From contig CM039133.1 in NCBI GenBank assembly GCA_022036555.1, positions 8,711,894 to 8,775,893 on the forward strand: a stretch of 64,000 nucleotides of DNA, read 5' to 3'. The position numbers and the translations under genes are program-made. Below are positions 42,329 through 53,567 of the stretch, in pieces (the stretch's first letter is position 1; every line of letters begins with the position of its first letter). A model generated the notes under the pieces. The model had not been told where the DNA came from. It saw only the letters and a list, made by a program, of their open reading frames with translations, and searched no databases. The stretch comes from Microstegium vimineum (Eukaryota > Streptophyta > Magnoliopsida > Poales > Poaceae).

Positions 42329-43976
42329 TGAAAGGTGAATTGGGCTTGTTTTAAATTTCTAAAGCAAATATAAAAACCTATCAAATGCCAATCACCGCCT
42401 AGTGCCTACCGTCCGTGTGTCCGAACTAGAAAGCGGTAGCAGTTCATAGGAAATAAAAACAACCTAAGCAATTCTAGTAGGAAATGTAAAAATAATACGG
42501 AAAAGTAAAGAGCTAGGGAAAGGAAAATCTCATGGACGCAGCGATATTTTCCCGAGGTGTCGACACACCCCCCTAGTCCTCGTTGGAGCACCTCGCAAGG
42601 TATCGCTCCCCCTCTACCCGCGCAAGGGTAGAGTGCTCTCTACGGGCTGATTCTTCGCCACTCCGGCTCGGTGAATCGCCCACAACCGATCACAAGAGCT
42701 TGGAGAAGAGCCGCCAACAATCTCCCGGCGGTCACTTCACCCGAACATCACCAAACCGTCTAGGTGCTGTCGAACACCAAGAGTAACAAGCACAAGACCT
42801 TCACTTGACCCACTCAAGGCTAGGAAGGTGGATGGATGCACACAAGTCACTCCTAATCACTCTAGGAGGGAAGAACAAGATGAACTCTCTCTAATCTCTC
42901 CCTCACTAGACTCTTGGCTCTCCAAAACATTTCTCAAGGTGTCACCAGCTGAAACAATGGCCAAGAGAGCCTCTAAGGACCAAGGGGGCAACTATAAATA
43001 GTCCCCACCTCCAAAACTAGCCGTTTTTCACTTTTTCTTCTCTCTGCGTAGCCATCGGACTAGTCCGGAGCTCACACCACCGGACCATGAACACTGGTCC
43101 GGAGCTCACTCACGTTTCAAACTCAGGCACCGTCGGACTACTCTGCTTGGTCCGACGCACTGGTCCGACGATCTGGTCCGGAGCCTCGGTGCTCTCTGAG
43201 TGAAAACCTATCTCTCTTTTACACACCACCGGACCACTCTCCTTGGTCCGGTGCCCTGGTCCGATGCTCTGGTCCGGAACCAGGGTGCTCTCTGCATAGA
43301 ACCAAACCCCTGTCAAGAGGCGTCGGACTAGCCGTCGGACGAACCGTCGAACTAGTCCGGAGCCTTCTGACTCTCTGAACCAAGCCACCGGACCACTCTC
43401 CTATGGTCCGGTGCTTTCCAGACAGGTGGTCCGGAGCTCCTCGAGCTGAGAATCTTCCTAAGTCAGGGACCACCGGACTACTCTCCTTGGTCCGGTGCCC
43501 ACTTAGTAGAGTGATCCGGAGCCTCTTTCTCCCTCTCTTTCAACCGTTTTCGCTGAGGTTTCTCAAGAGATTTTGCTCCTACCAATTCTAGGGTTTCTCA
43601 AGGGCTGAAAGCAAGGTCTCTAGGACTAGTTGTGACAAGTGTGCATATACCCACTTTCCTAAACTCTCCTAGGTCAAGCTACTAACCTCATACCCCTCTT
43701 TATAGTACGGTCAAAGGAAAAACAAAAGCCCTAGCTATACTTAGTGCCCTTCTCAACCTTATGGCACTAAGAACTAGCCTAGTCTTCGTCGAGTATCTCC
43801 ATCCTTTGCAACCGAAACGATTTCCATCTTGGGGGCATGAATATCCATTAAGCCCATTCAAAAAAAACATCACTCATGACCTAACATAAATGACTTTGTC
43901 TCTGCAAAACATACGTTAGTCATAGTGATCTAGTATTGTCGTTAATCGCCTAAACACAAGGGTCCATGATTCTACA
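42329..43976 (-). repeat. 5' LTR of the SIRE-like element
   Basis: 1648 bp. It matches 29994-31675 apart from about 20 substitutions and two main gaps: ~24 bp near the inner end and 8 bp at ~42557. CTATTTATAG lies at plus-strand 42992-43001, with the CCGGAC-rich block upstream in element sense (~43040-43530). Confidence 0.92.
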
Positions 43977-44304
43977 GCATTAACCGTGGCGGTTGCTTAT
44001 GTAAACTGCCACTGTTACTTACTATTAACCGTGGTGGTTTCTTATAGCAACCGCCACTGTTAATATTTTCCAGAAAACAAAAAAAATGTTTTTTTTAATT
44101 TTAAATATGATTTCAAAACATTTCTCAAATTCAAGAACAAATTATATAAGAGCACATATTATATAACATGAATTAAACAAGCATATTACATGAATGTGTT
44201 GTCTTCTTTCAAGAGAACCGATATCACAAAGTTACAACAAGTTCATTATATATACAAGTTCATTATGTAAAATCATTTCCAGCAGTTCATTACAACAAGT
44301 TCAT

Positions 44305-46750
44305 CTAATCAATGTACGACAGCTTGTAGTCAGTCATGTCTAAACCACTAGTTCTCCAATTGGCTAACGCACGGTACTTAGGTAATGTCGCTAGCGCGTT
44401 ACCCGTGTAGAAGAATTTCCCACTCACTTTAGCACATTCATCAGTGACAAACTTACAAATATCGCCTATTGTGCTTGTGTTGGTCTTTTGATTCACGGTT
44501 CCTTTCTGCCACCATTTTGTAGCATTCTTGAGCTGCCGTCAGCTTTGGCTAAATTTCGGGCATCTCTTGAGGTACTCACAAGCATAGTATCTACACAAGA
44601 GTGAGCCTTCAGGTTGCTTGGCACACTGCATGTAAGATATACATATGTAAGAGTAAGTAGTAGTAGGTAGGGTTGTATTAATGGTAGTTATTAGGATAGC
44701 AGTAGTACAAGTTGTATTACCGGGAATTGTCGCCTTAGCCTGAGTTTTGTGCCCCACTCCGCCTTCACCTCATCGGACCTACGTACGGTCAACGTAGGTG
44801 GTGTCTTCCACGTACATCCTATAAGCACTGAATGTGCATGCCACTAGTGTCAAACATCAGATACAATCAAATACTTTTAGTGCTTAAAAGAAAATATGTG
44901 TAGTCACGTACTATCGCAGGCATCCTTCAAAATGACTGTATCCTTTCATGTGTGTGTCCCGCATGGAGTCCAATATGACCGCCATTCCATCCTGAGGATA
45001 GATCATGAATACAATCCAATGCCTACCATCGCCCGTGCTATACCATTCAAACAATATGGATCTAAGACCTTGAAATATGAAACATGGCCAAGCCAACATG
45101 CATGCATGTATTATTTGGACTTACCCAAACTGGTGAGCGGCAAGGATACACCCTTCTCCCCCGAGCTGCTTCATGGCTTTAAAGATGTAGTGTCCCTTCC
45201 TGAACTTGATCTCGCCTCGCATCAAAGCTATGGCCTCCACTCGCTCCATCCCAGTCAAGCTCGCCAGCTTCGGGCGTGTCCATTAGCCCGTGTCCAATGA
45301 TGGCCCTCTCGGTAATATGCATAGGAGATAGGTAAATAACCTTTTGCGACAACTCCTTGCTTACATATGATTGCATCCTACAAAGCAGCAGTGTCAACAT
45401 TGCATACTCTTACTTAATTAGCTATAGAGATGTAGATGTGCAATAACTTATATGGCAAACAGGGTGACTTGGGCGACATCGAGGTCTTTGCGCCGCAGCA
45501 TTCTATGCATGTCGTGGAAGACAATTGACAAATAGGCGTCCTCATCTAAGAGGAAGTACTCCTTGGGTACCCTTTGAACAAACTCCGTCATGCCTAACCT
45601 CGAAGAATGCATATACCAGCGATGGAACCTTCTAATCTCACACGGTTCCTCAACAAGCTGCCCTAACGTCACCATGAACTTGCCATTCTCAAAGTTAGCA
45701 GGGCAATCTGGACTCAGAGGCCAAATGTCAGGCGGGCTTCGCTCCCTGTTATTGAGACAAGAGAAGAGCGCGTGTTAGTATCATATATATGTGCACACAT
45801 ACTCTGCTTGTAATTTTTGGTTGCCATTTGTACCTTTGGAACACATTTGTGTACTGGTTCTTTTCTGTGGCGTTCCACACCGCCCATTCGACCTCGGTGA
45901 GATGGGCGGTTTTGTCCCCCTCTTCTTTTGGCTTCTTCGGCGGTGGTGGACACTCCACATTTTTCTAGCATTGAGGCGGTGTTTGGTGGCCTGTTTGTTC
46001 ATCTCCAGTTCGTCCATCTGGGTTGCTCATGTCCGGACGCGGGCTACGCGACGGGCTACCTAGGCTTTGGTGTTCACCAACACCGTCGTCGTTGTCGTCA
46101 TTGTCGTCGTCACGTGGGCCGCCACCTGGAGGATTTGGTGACCACTGTGAGCTTTTTGGCGACGGTGGTGCCGGAGGGAAGTGAATGTCGTCCTTGTTCC
46201 ATAGCACTTCCCTGCCCATTGCACTTGTGAGGGTCCTTCCTCCCTCTTCAGTGGTGAAATTAAGTTCATCATCCTCGTGGTGATCGTTCGTCCACGCCAC
46301 TGCGACCTTGGCATACTCGGACGGGATGGGCTAGCCTAAGTACCTGTCTTCAGGGTTGAGCGGATCTACTGAGCCCTCCGTCACTTTCTTCTTCCTTTCT
46401 GCTCTGCCAAACGGCACCAAGAGGTGGACGTATGTGGTTTCCAAGACCTCATCGACCAGATACCTTTTGGGTGCTGAGGTGCCTTCACCCCAGCCTGGCG
46501 AACCATCTGTGTCCTCAGCTCCACCATCTTGGGGTCGGTGCTCGTGAAAGCATCTTGTATGGACCCCATGATTATTTCCTTCATCGCGGCTTCCTTGCCG
46601 GCCTGGAATATATCTTCTTTGTATCCTTGCCTCGTGTGGTATGAGGAGGCATCGGACTGCCACGACCCGATATTCTTCCAGCTCTGTCTCGACGAAACAC
46701 CCCGGACGCGGCCATAGTGCTCGGGGTTTCCAAGCGCCTAGTTTAGCCAT
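44305..46750 (-). pseudogene. CACTA-element Ulp1-like protease gene remnant
   Basis: On the minus strand, scattered frames read in order: a helical segment (DPKMVELRTQMVRQAG); a conserved CACTA protein block (YLVDEVLETTYVHLLVPFGR, SVDPLNPEDRYLG, AMGREVLWNKDDI); an intermediate block (QRVPKEYFLLDEDAYLS); and a C48/Ulp1-like cysteine-protease core with the catalytic-His context RHWIVFMIYP and VILDSM near 44970-45030. The segments lie in different frames, so the gene is either multi-exon or decayed; at least some shifts look like decay. Such proteins are encoded by CACTA transposons next to the transposase. No TNP2 transposase domain was recognised in what remains. Confidence 0.6.
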
Positions 46751-46880
46751 TAATTTTTATGAACTGTCTTGGAGTTGCTCTAATGGATAGTTGTGCACTG
46801 ACCCGTATAATAGCAGAGGTTGTTCTTGTGATTCTGTTCCTTACCCGTAGTACGACACGTGTGCAGCCACGAATGACACG

Positions 46881-46889
46881 ATATATATA
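46881..46889 (+). promoter_or_regulatory. TATA-like box of the second serpin
   Basis: ATATATATA lies 59 bp upstream of the ATG at 46948, with only ~200 bp between the ATG and the transposon remnant. Confidence 0.45.
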
Positions 46890-46947
46890 GTTGCAGATAC
46901 AGATGCGGCACAGATTTCTTTCCTCGTGTTCCTTTCCTTCATCCACG

Positions 46948-48292
46948 ATGGAAACGGCAGTGGCGGCGGCACGGAACCACGCAAGCTTCGGCCTGACGTC
47001 TCTCTCTCACCGCCTCGCGAAGCAGTTCTCCGCCGCCGCACATGGCGACCCGGCAAGCAACATCGTCTTCTCGCCGCTGTCCATATACTCCGCGCTCTCC
47101 CTCATCGCCGCCGGTGCCCAGGGCAAGACCCTCCGCGAGCTCCTCGACCTACTGGGCGCGCCGTCTCGGGAGGCCCTCGATGTGAACATGAGGTGCATGG
47201 TGGAGCAGGCCAGCGGCCTGCGCATGTCCTACGCGTCCGGCCTGTGGCATGACTCCTGGCGGTTCCTGAAGCCATCGTGCCACGAGTTCATCGCCGGCGA
47301 ACCCTTCTGGTCGATCGTGCGCGGCGTGAACTTCCGCTTTTCGGTCAGTCGTCGTCGTCGTCTACGTCGTGTCTTGGTTCATCATCGTTCTTTGTTCATA
47401 GGTGGTATGCTAATGTACGTACGTCGTGAATTCTTCGATCTTGGATCAATATATTGATTTTGCAGACAGGTGATGCAGTGACTGAGATCAACGATTGGGT
47501 CTCGTGCTGGACGTTCCACGACTTCTACTCCATCGTTGATGCAAGATCCGTGAACAGCGACACCGCCGACGCGCGTCTCGTGGTCACCAACGCCATCTAC
47601 TTGAGCGGCATCTGGAAGACGCCATTCGACGAGCTATGGACGGAGAGGGGCAAGTTCCACCGCGTCGACGGCAGCGTCGTCATCGCCAAGTTCACATGTA
47701 CAGTTCTAAACGGCAGTTCATCGGTGTGCACGACGGGTTCAAGGTGCTCAGGATGCCCTACGATGTGTCTGTGCCTGGCTCCTGGGGCAAGACATTGCCA
47801 CCACGATGGTACTCCATGTGCGTCCTCCTGCCGGACACGCGCGACGGCCTGCAGGGCCTCATGGACGCCGTGGCGTCCAGCAGGACGAGCTTCCTGCAGG
47901 ATAACCTGCCGATGGAGAAAGTCGAGGTTGGGGAGTTCTGGGTTCCCAAGTTCAAGATATCCTCTGACATTAGGATGAAGGAGGCACTCCAGGATCTCGG
48001 CGTCCAAGCCGTGTTTTCCGTCGAAGCAGAGCTGACAGACCTGCTGGATGAAGACGACGATATGCAGTTGGAGGAGCCACTGATTCTTGGGAACGTGGTG
48101 CACAAGGCTATAATTGAAGTGAACGAGCGAGGCACGGAGGCGGCGGCTGGCGTAGGGAACGATGGACTACCTAGGCCGACTGAGCCCCCTGTGGACTTCG
48201 TCGCTGACCATCCATTTGCCTTCTTCATCATAGAGGAAGTGTCTGGTGCTATCCTGTTTGCAGGACACGTCCTTGACCCAACACATTACTAA
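46948..48292 (+). pseudogene. Second serpin, frameshifted by a CA duplication
   Basis: Exon 1 is 46948-47343, the intron 47344-47465 (GT...TGCAG), exon 2 from 47466; intron position and phase match the serpin at 26.8 kb. The frame is correct through TNAIYLSGIWKTPF, then shifts at 47693-47696 (TTCACATG where TTCATG is expected), consistent with a CA duplication. The shifted product ends at 47978 after about 302 residues, losing the reactive loop. In the other frame the serpin sequence continues to the normal end VLDPTHY at 48292. Even there the loop is degenerate: the hinge reads ERGTEAAAGVGNDG and is several residues shorter than in the first serpin, which would argue against inhibition. A sequencing error at the CACA remains possible. 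Confidence 0.8.
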
Positions 48293-48299
48293 TCTTTAT

Positions 48300-48978
48300 T
48301 CACCTGTTTGTCATAGACTTGCTCTTCAGATCACCTGTTTGTTATATAAATTTGCTTCCTTGATTGGTGAAGCTAGAGAAGTGCTTGTTTAATTAATTAC
48401 ACTCTTCCTCTGGATTGGATATTAATTTTGGGTGGAAAATAATAAACTAATTTTCACCTCACCTGTCACTAGCTACCTCTCAATACATATCAACTGAAGG
48501 GAATTTCTATGTTTCAAAATATGTCATGAAACGGGTATGATACAGAAAAGCATGTCTGACTATTGAATGAAAATTGTCAAATTTAACTACATGTGATCAG
48601 AGTAAGGTACTTAGCATGATAAAAAAAAATCTTCCCTGATGTTGGCGCACAACCCTACTAACAATACGTATTACCTTGAATATATGCTGTAAATTGAATC
48701 CTGAGATGGTCAGGATTTATATATGATTGAGTCTTTTGTGGATTCTTTTAGGCGTGTGCTAGCTGATAAGTCACACTCACAGCTGTGTGAGAAAAATGCT
48801 GTGATCATTCAGGCTTTCACGAAGCCTGTATTTCCCATGTATTTGGCACTCTGGAAAATTAGTACCAAGAGCTTACAAACATTTGTCTGGTCAGGAAGTA
48901 ATGATTCATCAAAGCTTCAAATAATGGATTTGGAGCTGCTCATGTCAGAATAAACACAAACTCTTTTGCTGGCTAATC
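48300..48978. other. 3' flank of the second serpin, no gene
   Basis: AT-rich. A 76-codon frame at 48723-48953 shows no recognisable domain. Confidence 0.35.
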
Positions 48979-51720
48979 TTTTTTTTTCAAAAACGCATGA
49001 GAACTACGTATCATTTCATTAGTAGAAGAAAAAGGAGTCGTACATAGACTCAACCACACACGCACACTTACAAATTCAGTAACTGAACTCAAACAACTAT
49101 GACTAAGACCACTGCAAGACCAGGGAAGCACTAACTAACAGCCCGGGTTGGGATCAGGAACATCCCCTTGGCCCCAGCTAGAGACCAAAACAGAGCCTCC
49201 TCCTGAGCGAGCAGCAAGGCAGTGTATAAGTGTTAGAAGAATTGGGCCTAGCCCAATTGATAATTCCTATAAATCCCAAAGGCCCACTCACACATGCATG
49301 GTATGGTGGGGGACTATAGTCCCACCTTGCTACTCTAGAGGGAGTGAGCCTCACTTAAAAGGGTGAGCTATCCCCATCTAGTTGAAGCTATGGGAGTGAG
49401 AGGGAAAAGGGAGAAACCCACGCGCGCGCTCGCTCGCCTCGCCTCGCCTCGCCGGGCCGGGCGGGGCGGGGCGAAGGGCGCGGGCGCACGGCATGCGCGT
49501 GAATGGTCCGGCGATTTCCCGGCCTCGTGCTTGCGGGTCCACGGCTACCTTTTGCCACTCGTTATTTTTTGCATGCATGGAGAAAATTGCGCTGACTGTT
49601 TTGGTAAGCAATTATTCTCGTATTAATGATGATTGATTGAGTGATTGACACTTACCTAAATACGGTGATTGGCGCGGCTGATTACTTACCATCTGTCGCG
49701 GCGCGTCCTGCCTATATAAGGGAGAGACGTCTCTCTCACTGGCGGTGTGTGCTACATCTCCTCCTCGTACCTCTGTGCTGAGCCGTCTTCCTCGCCTTCT
49801 CCATCCCGCCGCCGCCGTGTCACCGGCGCCGGGAGAGCAGGTCTCCGAAGCCCACGTCCTCTCGTGTCCCTGCACGGGGTAGGGGGCGTATAAGGTTTTT
49901 GGGAAGCGCCGTCGCGACTGCTCGCTGTCCGTCTGCTTCCCTCTACGTCGACGTCCACTGGTCTTCACCGCCGGCCTGCTTCGACTACTATTGCGCTAGC
50001 TCCTCTAGTGCCGACAACCCCACTGTAAGAATGCCTCTCTCTTTCTTCGTTCTTATGCTTATCATGTTGCTAGCACTGAGTAGATCGAGATTGCCTCTGA
50101 TCGTAGTGTTAGCATGTTCAATTCATGTTTTAGTAGACCGTGTATCTGTGATAGGTTTGCCTATGATACACGTTGTTATAATTGTTGTCCTCATTACTGG
50201 AATTAGATTCATTGCTAATTCGCCTTTATTTTCAACAATAAGTTTGGTGTGGCTCCAATAAATACACAGTCATTACGATGCTTCCCGATGGTCCAAGCGC
50301 CTAGAATGATGAGGGAGTTCAAGCCATTTCGCACATTGTTGCTAACTGTTGTTATCACCTTGTCCCACCAGTCATAAAAAATGGAGTCTGTTGGCTGCGG
50401 TGCAAGCATTGCGAGCCCACAATTACGAAGGATGGTATACCTAAATTGTCTTGAAAACACACATCCAATGAGGAGGTGTTGGATGCTCTCTTCCACCTTA
50501 TCATAAAGGAGACACTGATCCGGGTGAGGAAGACCACGATGGGCAATTCTATCCGCTGTCCAACAACGATTGTGAGCAACCAACCACATGAAGAAGCGAC
50601 ATTTTGGGGAGCCCAAGACTTCCAGATGCGTTCATAAGGAGCAAATCTGATGGATCCCTCGAATAGAGCATCATAAGCGGATTTAGCTGTATATTTACCT
50701 GAATCAGAAAGTCTCCAGCAATGCTTGTCGGGGAACCCCTCCTGAAGCAAGATATCCTCTAAAGCATCATATAGTTCCAAGTATTCCATAACAGCCTGCA
50801 CAGAGATGTCACCCTGAATATCTTCCAGCCATTTGTAGTCATCCATAGCAGATGAAACCGTGCGACTATTGGCCCTTCTTTTTGAAACAAGAGCAAACAA
50901 GTTGGGTGCACGGTTCTGGATACTTCCACCGTTCAGCCAATTATCCTTCCAAAAATAGGGTATTAGTACCATCTCCAATTTAAGTAAAAGTTGTCAAAGA
51001 CAGAAGAGAATCAGCCTTCTTGCTTGCTTGAAGAGGCAGGCAAGCCCAAGGCTTATTAGACTCAGTTTTCTTTAGCCAAGGCCATCTTACCCTTAAAGCC
51101 ACTCCAAGAGATTTCAGATCTGAGATTCCAAGCCCTCCATGCTCCTTAGGCCAACAGACTTTAGACCAAGCAATGAGACAACGCCCCCCCTTTTGCATCC
51201 TTGCGTCCTCTCCAAACAAAACCTCTTCTAATTTTTCGATGGTCTTAATTGCCCAAGGGGGGAAGTCAATAACCATGACTAGATAGATCAACATGGCTGT
51301 TAGGACGTGCTGCACTTGCACAACCTTGCCAGCCTGTGTCATTAGATCTGCCTTCCAACCAGGTACCTGGTCTGCAATCCTCTCAATCATGGGCTGAAAT
51401 GATCCCTTGTGAGTTTCCTGAGAGATAGGGGAAGACCCAAATATTTGCAAGGGAAGTTTATGATTTCACAAGGTAGTAGATTTTGCACAGCAGTCAAGTC
51501 ATCCACCGAGCACTGGATAGGCAACACACTACTTTTCTGAACATTAGTCCTCAGCCCGAAGCATCTCCAAACAATTGGAGTAAGCTAAGTGTGAGAGAGA
51601 TATCCTCGGCAGTAGATCTGAGAAAGAGGACCACATCATCAGCGTATAGGGAAATCCTGTGCTGAATGAGTCTTCTAATCTTAAGGGACCGATTGAGAGT
51701 TGTTAAAAACGAAAAAAATG
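48979..51720 (-). mobile_element. 5'-truncated LINE, split by a solo LTR
   Basis: On the minus strand it runs from the end of a reverse transcriptase domain (HRISLYADDVVLFLRS, ~51660-51610) through a thumb/linker region (51450-50980) and a zf-RVT-type domain (SDSGKYTAKSAY, MGSPKCRFFMWLVAHNRCWT) to a C-terminal LAGAKG block near 49170. It ends in a short poly(A), seen as poly(T) at 48979-48987. The solo LTR at 49231-50237 sits in the C-terminal coding part; bridging it restores the frame across the junction. Several other frame changes show it is dead. Confidence 0.8.
49231..50237 (+). mobile_element. Solo LTR, 1007 bp, inside the LINE
   Basis: It begins TGTTAGAAGAATTGGGCC and ends ATTTTCAACA, flanked by ATAAG at 49226-49230 and 50238-50242. 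It contains a good TATA box (CTATATAAG near 49712) and GC-rich leader sequence downstream. No internal retrotransposon genes are present. Which family it belongs to is not known. Orientation is inferred from the TATA box. Confidence 0.85.
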
Positions 51721-52243
51721 GAGCTTCAAGACTATAATTGTGTCCTCTGCACCAACCCAACACAAGAAATTATAAACCATCTCTTAATTGACTATCCATT
51801 TGCAACAGCTTGCTGGAACTAGCTAGATTGGCCGGGGTTCAAATAAGCTCTTACGTGGATCTTCTTCAAAACCTGGAAAGCTTCAGAATACAGCTAAGTG
51901 TTCCTTTCTACATGGAGGTCATCATTCTTATGCGCTGGACTATTTGGACAGCAAGAAACGGGCTTGATATCTTCAAAAATATCAGACCTTCTTTACAGGA
52001 ATCCAAGAGATCTTTTAAGCAGGAATTTGCACTGTTGTTCTTTCGCGCAAAGCATAGCTACCTCAATTCCATAGAACTATGGTTAAACAGTCAATATAGT
52101 TTAACTTCTTTAACTTGGCTCATTTTTTTCATCTCTTGAGCCTCTTCTCAGCTCTTGCTCTTTCGGTTCTGTTTGTAATCCTTATTTTTCAATAATTTTA
52201 CAGTAGGGGCAAGCCTTTCCTGTTTTACTCAAAAAAAAAAAAA
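51721..52243 (+). mobile_element. 3' fragment of a second LINE
   Basis: Plus strand: a zinc-finger-like block (CVLCTNPTQEIINHLLIDYP) and the conserved tail (RWTIWTARNGLDIFKN, SFKQEFALLFFRAK) end at a stop near 52139. A short 3' UTR and a poly(A) of 13 A at 52231-52243 follow. It abuts the other LINE head to head near 51720. Confidence 0.75.
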
Positions 52244-52496
52244 TGCAATACTTCTTACAATATCTGTGTACTACTGTAGTATAATTGCAATTGCAACCTA
52301 CAAAATCTGGGGCATCGAAGTAATTAAAATATCCTGTGGCGACTGACAACATGCTGCTTTTTAAGACAAGTGAAATTTGCAGATTAAGACCAGATAGTAC
52401 TTTGTTTGAGAGCAAAGAGCAGACAGTATACAAGATACATGTGTAACCTGTAAAAAGAAACATGCACGTTATGCCTCCTTCAAGTTGAAGGGACGA

Positions 52497-53567
52497 TCAT
52501 GGAGCAACCTTCACAAGCATCTCCTCAATAAGAGAAGGACAACTGCTCCTTAGATGCTGAAACCCATCACTCTCCACGACAGCCTTCGTATTACCAGGAG
52601 ATTTCAGGAACTTGAAGCATCCTTCCTTGAGACCCTGGCAACCATGCTGCTCGGCCAACGTTAGCGTGGTTGCCAGGACGCCTGTGTCGATGTGTTTCAG
52701 CAGCATTGCCTCGCACATCAGCTTCAGCCTCTGCATGCCATACTTGTCCGCCGCCACCAGCAGATGCTGCGCCATCCCTGTCTCGTCCTCCTCGTCGATC
52801 GCCGGCAGCGTGTCGGTGTAGATGAAGTGGAGCAGAGCTCGGAACACTCTGGGCTCCACGTCATCGATCCGTATGGTGGTCATGGTGTCCTCCTTCATCG
52901 GGCCAAACAGCGCCGTCATGAGGACCGAGGACCGCGCAGCGAGCACGTACCGGTGCGCCGTGAAGTGCTCGCCGCCGACGTCGAACGTCACGTCCCCTCC
53001 CACCTTACTGTCCAGAAGAGCGCCGAGGTGCTGGTTCAGTTCAGGTGGCGGCACCGTGACAGAGTCCGCTATGGTGGTCTCGACGCAGGTTTCTTTCATG
53101 ACGGTGACGTCGCATCTGATCCGAAAGCTGCCGCCTTCCGTGGCCTCCTCTATGGCCGTCGCTTTGAAGAAGCAGCAGTAGCCCCGGTGGTTCTGGCCTG
53201 CGGTCCAGAACGAGTAATTCCTGGCGGTTCTTTTGTGGAGTGTAACTGGCAGCCCACCGGCGGCAGCGGCGTCTAGGATCAGACTGAACTTGTACCTCGC
53301 CTTGACGCCGCCGTCTTCGAGGCAGAGGTAGACAGATATCCAGTCGGCGTTCTCGTCGCGGTTACCGTCAGGGTAGTACCTTATGTACCAGCTGTGCCCT
53401 CCGACGCTGAACGTGGCGGAGTTGATGAACTTGCCGACGCCGCCGTTGGTTCGGTTGTAGCTCTCGACCTTGAGCTCGTGCCACCCCGTCGACGTCTCGG
53501 TGGTGATGGTCGACGTGCTGCCGCTGTCCCCGTCGTCGCCGGTGGCGGACGAGGGAGACGTCGACAT
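52497..53567 (-). CDS. MATH-BTB protein (CUL3 substrate adaptor), intact
   Basis: A single exon of 356 residues from the ATG at 53567; the GTG three bases upstream is not needed. Residues ~28-157 form the MATH domain (GWHELKVESYNRT, FSVGGHSWYIRYYPDG, FRIRCDVTVM), and ~180-290 the BTB domain (HLGALLDSKVGGDVTFDVGG, HRYVLAARS, LLHFIYTDTLPAI). ~291-345 is a BACK-like helical region (LAEQHGCQGLKEGCFKFLKS), ending LVKVAP. In this family MATH binds the target and BTB binds CUL3, so the protein should recruit substrates for ubiquitination. Length and domain order are normal, there are no breaks, and coding GC is high. This is the only fully intact MATH-BTB gene in the window. Confidence 0.92.
   Translation of the reverse strand: MSTSPSSATGDDGDSGSTSTITTETSTGWHELKVESYNRTNGGVGKFINSATFSVGGHSWYIRYYPDGNRDENADWISVYLCLEDGGVKARYKFSLILDAAAAGGLPVTLHKRTARNYSFWTAGQNHRGYCCFFKATAIEEATEGGSFRIRCDVTVMKETCVETTIADSVTVPPPELNQHLGALLDSKVGGDVTFDVGGEHFTAHRYVLAARSSVLMTALFGPMKEDTMTTIRIDDVEPRVFRALLHFIYTDTLPAIDEEDETGMAQHLLVAADKYGMQRLKLMCEAMLLKHIDTGVLATTLTLAEQHGCQGLKEGCFKFLKSPGNTKAVVESDGFQHLRSSCPSLIEEMLVKVAP

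Larger units (their letters stand above)
29994..43976 (-). mobile_element. SIRE/Maximus-like Ty1/Copia retrotransposon, 14 kb
   Basis: The element lies on the minus strand: 5' LTR 42329-43976, primer site 42315-42326, gag, pol in the Copia order protease-integrase-RT-RNase H, a long 3' region with a third ORF, polypurine tract ~31676-31688 and 3' LTR 29994-31675. The target duplication GCATT lies at 29989-29993 and 43977-43981. The LTRs differ by about 20 substitutions over ~1650 bp by hand count, plus two indels of ~24 and 8 bp and a 1-bp run difference, so insertion was recent. Gag and pol are each open over their full length; the third ORF is broken. The large size and the ORF after pol are the marks of the SIRE/Maximus lineage. 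Confidence 0.92.
29850..46750 (-). mobile_element. CACTA-family transposon remnant split by a Copia element
   Basis: The left end is CACTAATACAGAAAAG at 29850, preceded by AGT. It is followed by subterminal repeats of AACCGTGGCGGTT in both orientations (29870-29988 and 43982-44065). The SIRE-like element at 29994-43976 is inserted inside these repeats. Beyond it, 44305-46750 holds minus-strand coding remnants typical of CACTA elements. I found no matching TAGTG right terminus before the serpin at 46948, so the right end appears truncated. Confidence 0.65.

Noticed and set aside
29994..43976. Possible CRISPR-like regularity in the GGTCCGG repeats
   Set aside because: Spacing is irregular, the units are 6-9 bases, and the context is a plant LTR. 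It is not a CRISPR array.
46331..46750. 139-codon minus-strand frame as an independent host gene
   Set aside because: Its wording (HLLVPFGR, NPEDRYLG) and neighbours fit a CACTA-encoded protein, and the frame shifts against the adjacent segment.
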